NCBI GenBank assembly: GCA_964503315.1
Contig: CAZCZL010000007.1
Span: 1 to 64,000 of the forward strand
Length of the DNA: 64,000 nucleotides
Direction of reading: 5' to 3'
Source of the DNA: FEB-12 sp964503315
GTDB lineage: Bacteria; Zixibacteria; MSB-5A5; GN15; FEB-12
The position numbers and the translations under genes are program-made. Positions within the stretch are counted from its first letter, which is position 1, and each line of letters opens with the position of its first letter. The notes below the pieces were generated by a model. That model was given only the letters and a program-made list of their open reading frames with translations, was not told the origin of the DNA and made no database searches. This document shows, piece after piece, positions 61,894 to 64,000 of this stretch.

Positions 61894-62243
61894 CCAGTCC
61901 TCCTCCCACCACGCGCCGCTCCGCCCGTCACCCGGCCGAGAATGGGCTCCTCCGCTTCAGCGGTCAATTGTTCAATCTGCTCATGATCGCGCTTTCCATC
62001 GCCGCCGCGTACTTCATGACGATCCAGTCAATCAAAGTTGAGCTGGCTGCCAAAGCTGAGTCCGCCTCGGTCGCGGCGCTCGACAAAAAACTGGGGGTTG
62101 TCGAGATCCTCCTCAAAGAGGGAGTCGTCAACAAAGAAGAATTCTACCGCTTCTCAACCTCCATCGACTCCCGCCTCGCCCGTATCGAATACCTCGTCTC
62201 TGACCCCACACAGGAGAGAACCCGTGCCCAACGACAACCGTAA
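61890..62243 (+). CDS. Single-helix membrane protein with coiled coil
   Basis: 117 residues. One membrane helix (about 27-46, LFNLLMIALSIAAAYFMTIQ) follows a short basic N-terminus; the rest is a charged helix with heptad character (VAALDKKLGVVEILLKEGVV and SIDSRLARIEYLV). It may be a holin-, spanin- or scaffold-associated protein, but no motif settles this. Its start overlaps the protease stop (ATGA) and its end overlaps the next gene, so it belongs to the head run. Confidence 0.65.
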   Translation: MTSPPPTTRRSARHPAENGLLRFSGQLFNLLMIALSIAAAYFMTIQSIKVELAAKAESASVAALDKKLGVVEILLKEGVVNKEEFYRFSTSIDSRLARIEYLVSDPTQERTRAQRQP

Positions 62244-62649
62244 CAGTTTCGATCCCGATGAGGGAGCGCGCCTGGCCGACCAGCTCTGCTCCCGGGATCT
62301 CCCATCTATCGATTTCGACTCACTCGCCACCTGGCTCCGCGCCGCTGGCGAACATCTCCGGCAACTCACACACGAAAAAGAGAGCCATCATGCCTTTAAG
62401 CGGTCTGTGCAACAACTCGAGCATGACCTGAATCTCCTCCGTGCTGATTACCGCGCGCGAATTGCCGGTCTGCTCAAAGCGATCGCCATCGCCGACAACT
62501 CCCGCGCCCGCCACGATGCCCTGGCTGAGATCATCAATTCACTCTCCACTATGTCCGCCGAAGAATTGATTGCCTGCTACCGCCGCACCTCCGCCATCTT
62601 CCGCGACCACTTCCCCAACACCCTCCCACCGTTGAAAGTGGGTCAATGA
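62224..62649 (+). CDS. Helical protein in the head-gene run
   Basis: 141 residues from a GTG at 62224 preceded by AGGAGAG. Mostly amphipathic helices with coiled-coil character (LRQLTHEKESHHAFKRSVQQLEHDLNLLRADYRARIAGLLKAI). Scaffold proteins of phages are often helical and lie between protease and capsid genes, so that role is plausible, but there is no family match. It overlaps the upstream gene by 20 bases in another frame. Confidence 0.6.
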   Translation: MPNDNRNSFDPDEGARLADQLCSRDLPSIDFDSLATWLRAAGEHLRQLTHEKESHHAFKRSVQQLEHDLNLLRADYRARIAGLLKAIAIADNSRARHDALAEIINSLSTMSAEELIACYRRTSAIFRDHFPNTLPPLKVGQ

Positions 62650-62904
62650 TCGCGTGGGCTTCGACTGCGCTCAGCCCGATTACATCTGCGCGGCAGACGT
62701 CCTCGTCTGCCTGTGAGACAGCTTGATGTCTGTCATCGCGAGGTTTGCCGGCACTACTCGATCATCTCAACCGAACTCTCCGCGGCAAACCGTCGCGATC
62801 TCTACTGATCAATTGGGCTGAGCGTAGTCGAAGCCCAAATTCGAACAACCCAATCACCACCGTACCCCACCATTTATGGTGGGCCATCACAAGGAAAATC
62901 CCCC
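62650..62904. repeat. Palindromic repeats inside the head-gene run
   Basis: 255 bases between two head genes, packed with repeats: a GGGCT...AGCCC palindrome in reverse at 62656-62677; a GGCAGACG/CGTCTGCC hairpin at 62692-62711; a 69-base hairpin unit at 62732-62800 with arms GTCATCGCGAGGTTTGCC and GGCAAACCGTCGCGAT; a further GGGCT...AGCCC at 62815-62836; and CCCACCAT-TT-ATGGTGGG within 62860-62883. No gene. Confidence 0.9.
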
Positions 62905-63327
62905 ATGTCCATCCGCGACCACAATCTCGAATCCATCGCCCCCGTCTTCGCCTCCTTCAAGATCCACCAGACCGCCACCGTCGATGACCTCAAAGATCTC
63001 CACCTCGGCCAGCCCGTTATGCTGACCGGTAACTCCGAGATCGGTCCCATCACCAACAGCGGCCAGCTTCTCGGCAAACTTATCGCGCTGACACTCACCG
63101 ACAACGACAATGGCAAACGTGTCGCCACTGTCCAGATCGGCGGTATCTGCCGCCTGGCCGTTTCCGCGACAGTGCCATCCATCGGCAATCGTGTCGTTGG
63201 CGGAACCGCCGGCACTGTGAAACAAGCACCGGTCCTCGCCGCCTATGACCCGGCCGGTGGCAATATCGCTCGCGGCACCGTCATCGACATCAACGGCACC
63301 ACCGACTGCCTGATCCTGCTAAACTAG
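62905..63327 (+). CDS. Capsid decoration-like protein (DUF2190-type pattern)
   Basis: 140 residues, strand-rich and Gly/Val/Ile-rich, with no signal peptide. The pattern (GQPVMLTGNSEIGP, then VATVQIGGICRLAVSATVPSIGNRV, then ARGTVIDINGTTDCLILL) resembles the beta-barrel decoration proteins that sit on phage capsids and are encoded beside the major capsid gene. The match is by pattern, not by profile. Flanked on both sides by repeat clusters. Confidence 0.6.
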   Translation: MSIRDHNLESIAPVFASFKIHQTATVDDLKDLHLGQPVMLTGNSEIGPITNSGQLLGKLIALTLTDNDNGKRVATVQIGGICRLAVSATVPSIGNRVVGGTAGTVKQAPVLAAYDPAGGNIARGTVIDINGTTDCLILLN

Positions 63328-63553
63328 CATTCCCGTCATCGCGAGCTTCGACAATTTGCGCGGCAGACGTCCTCGTCTGCCCGAACACAACGCAACACCT
63401 GTCATCGCGAGGTTTGCCTGCACTTCCCGAACATCTCAACCGAAATCTCCGCAGCAAACCGTCGCGATCCCTTGATCAATTGGGCTGAGCGTAGTCGAAG
63501 CCCAATTTCGAACAACCCAAACCCACATCAACCTCCCTTCCCAAGGAACCCCC
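63328..63553. repeat. Palindromic repeats before the capsid gene
   Basis: 226 bases with the same set as 62650-62904: a GGCAGACG/CGTCTGCC hairpin at 63362-63381, a 69-base hairpin unit at 63401-63469 and a GGGCT...AGCCC palindrome at 63482-63503. The order matches the earlier cluster, so a composite block seems to have been duplicated. A GTCATCGCGAGCTTCGAC-type partial unit starts it. No gene. Confidence 0.9.
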
Positions 63554-64000
63554 ATGGACTTCAACTCCTTCCTCTCTTCTGCCGCCCTGGCAAATCTCAA
63601 TCGCGCCACTCATGAACCGACCAGCAACCTCGACCTCACCCGCGCCGCGTCGCTCGATATCTCCCGCGACACCTATCTCGAAGCTGAATCCCGCGGCATG
63701 ACTCTCTCCGAACTGCTCGAAACCGATGAATACGATCCCTCTCCGGTCGGTGCGCCCATCGATGCTTTCGAGCGCCAGCTCGCCCTCGCCGGTGTCCGAC
63801 TTGGCGGCAAACGCCCGACCACCGTCGAGCAGTTCTATCAGAAAGCTCCCGCGCTGATGCCCGAGTTCATGTTGCGTGAGATCAAGAAGGGACAGCAGAT
63901 GCGTCCGGAACTGAGCCGCCTCATCGCTTCCTCCACCGTCATCAACTCCAACCGCTACACGCCGTTCTTCATCGATACGTCGAGCGACAAGAAATTCGCG
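63554..64000 (+). CDS. Probable phage major capsid protein, C-terminus beyond window
   Basis: The first 149 residues of an open frame running off the right edge. AAGGAACCCCC precedes the ATG. Visible are a charged helical N-terminal part (about 40-100, consistent with a scaffold-like delta domain cleaved by the protease) and an E-loop-like stretch (FMLREIKKGQQMRPELSRLIASSTVINSNRYTPFFIDTSSDKKFA). Position after protease, helical protein and decoration gene is the standard head order. The call leans on context as much as on sequence. Confidence 0.65.
   Translation, partial: MDFNSFLSSAALANLNRATHEPTSNLDLTRAASLDISRDTYLEAESRGMTLSELLETDEYDPSPVGAPIDAFERQLALAGVRLGGKRPTTVEQFYQKAPALMPEFMLREIKKGQQMRPELSRLIASSTVINSNRYTPFFIDTSSDKKFA

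Noticed and set aside
53338..64000. A complete prophage spanning the right part of the window
   Set aside because: The metabolic operon, repressor and PEP-CTERM genes lie between, and no integrase, repressor of lysogeny or attachment repeat was found at the borders visible here.

Overview
The window reads as a contig of a Gram-negative bacterium of the Fibrobacteres-Chlorobi-Bacteroidetes (FCB) group, most like candidate phylum Zixibacteria. This placement is an inference. It rests on secreted proteins ending in FlgD/Por-type sorting domains with a YPNPFNPS motif, thrombospondin type 3 repeats joined to dockerin-like LTDLSxLIxYL repeats, a family S46 dipeptidyl-peptidase, a PEP-CTERM protein and an OmpA-independent set of beta-barrel and lipoproteins. 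A run of exactly 100 N near the left end marks a scaffold join, so this is a draft or metagenome assembly.

Layout. 1-9.1 kb: valS (cut by the window edge), mazG (N-terminus lost in the gap), an outer-membrane barrel, an S46 peptidase, a lipoprotein, a GNAT enzyme and pth. 9.1-15.5 kb: the ribosomal operon rpsF-ssb-rpsR-DUF2232-rplI, followed by a DUF151 nuclease, an LpoA-like lipoprotein-type protein and three small unknown genes. 15.5-18.8 kb: two secreted or periplasmic genes on the minus strand. 19.2-22.6 kb: yajC, def, fmt and rng. 22.6-26.9 kb: two secreted repeat proteins with dockerin-like tails, the first bounded by a perfect 39-bp copy of the 3' end of rng. 27-30 kb: a STAS antagonist, gyrB and dciA. 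30-32.1 kb: a surface-adhesin-like protein, a zinc-ribbon protein and two small proteins. 32.8-35.4 kb (minus): phage terminase large subunit and portal. 35.6-39.4 kb: a TPR protein and a CYTH protein (plus), a ribbon-helix-helix regulator and a sigma-region-4/zinc-HTH protein (minus), and a CAAX-type membrane protease. 39.8-53.3 kb: mostly secreted and surface proteins, an HDOD signalling protein and a YprB-like exonuclease. 53.5-58 kb: biotin carboxylase, biotin carrier, methylmalonyl-CoA mutase large subunit and methylmalonyl-CoA epimerase, a propionate/methylmalonyl-CoA operon. 58-60.1 kb: a membrane protein, a BlaI-type repressor with a mini membrane protein, and the PEP-CTERM protein. 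60.4-64 kb (plus): prohead protease, a membrane/coiled-coil protein, a helical protein, a decoration-like protein and the N-terminus of a probable major capsid protein.

The most unusual feature is the pair of phage-type head loci. DNA packaging (terminase, portal) and head-shell genes (protease, decoration, capsid) are both intact where visible. They lie about 25 kb apart in opposite orientation, with ordinary chromosomal genes between them. No integrase, lysogeny repressor, replication, tail or recognisable lysis gene is seen in the window. That pattern fits a domesticated phage or gene-transfer-agent-like particle system with dispersed loci, but a rearranged prophage remains possible. The gaps around these loci carry several families of short palindromic repeats, and a further palindrome has inserted twice, in frame, into pth.
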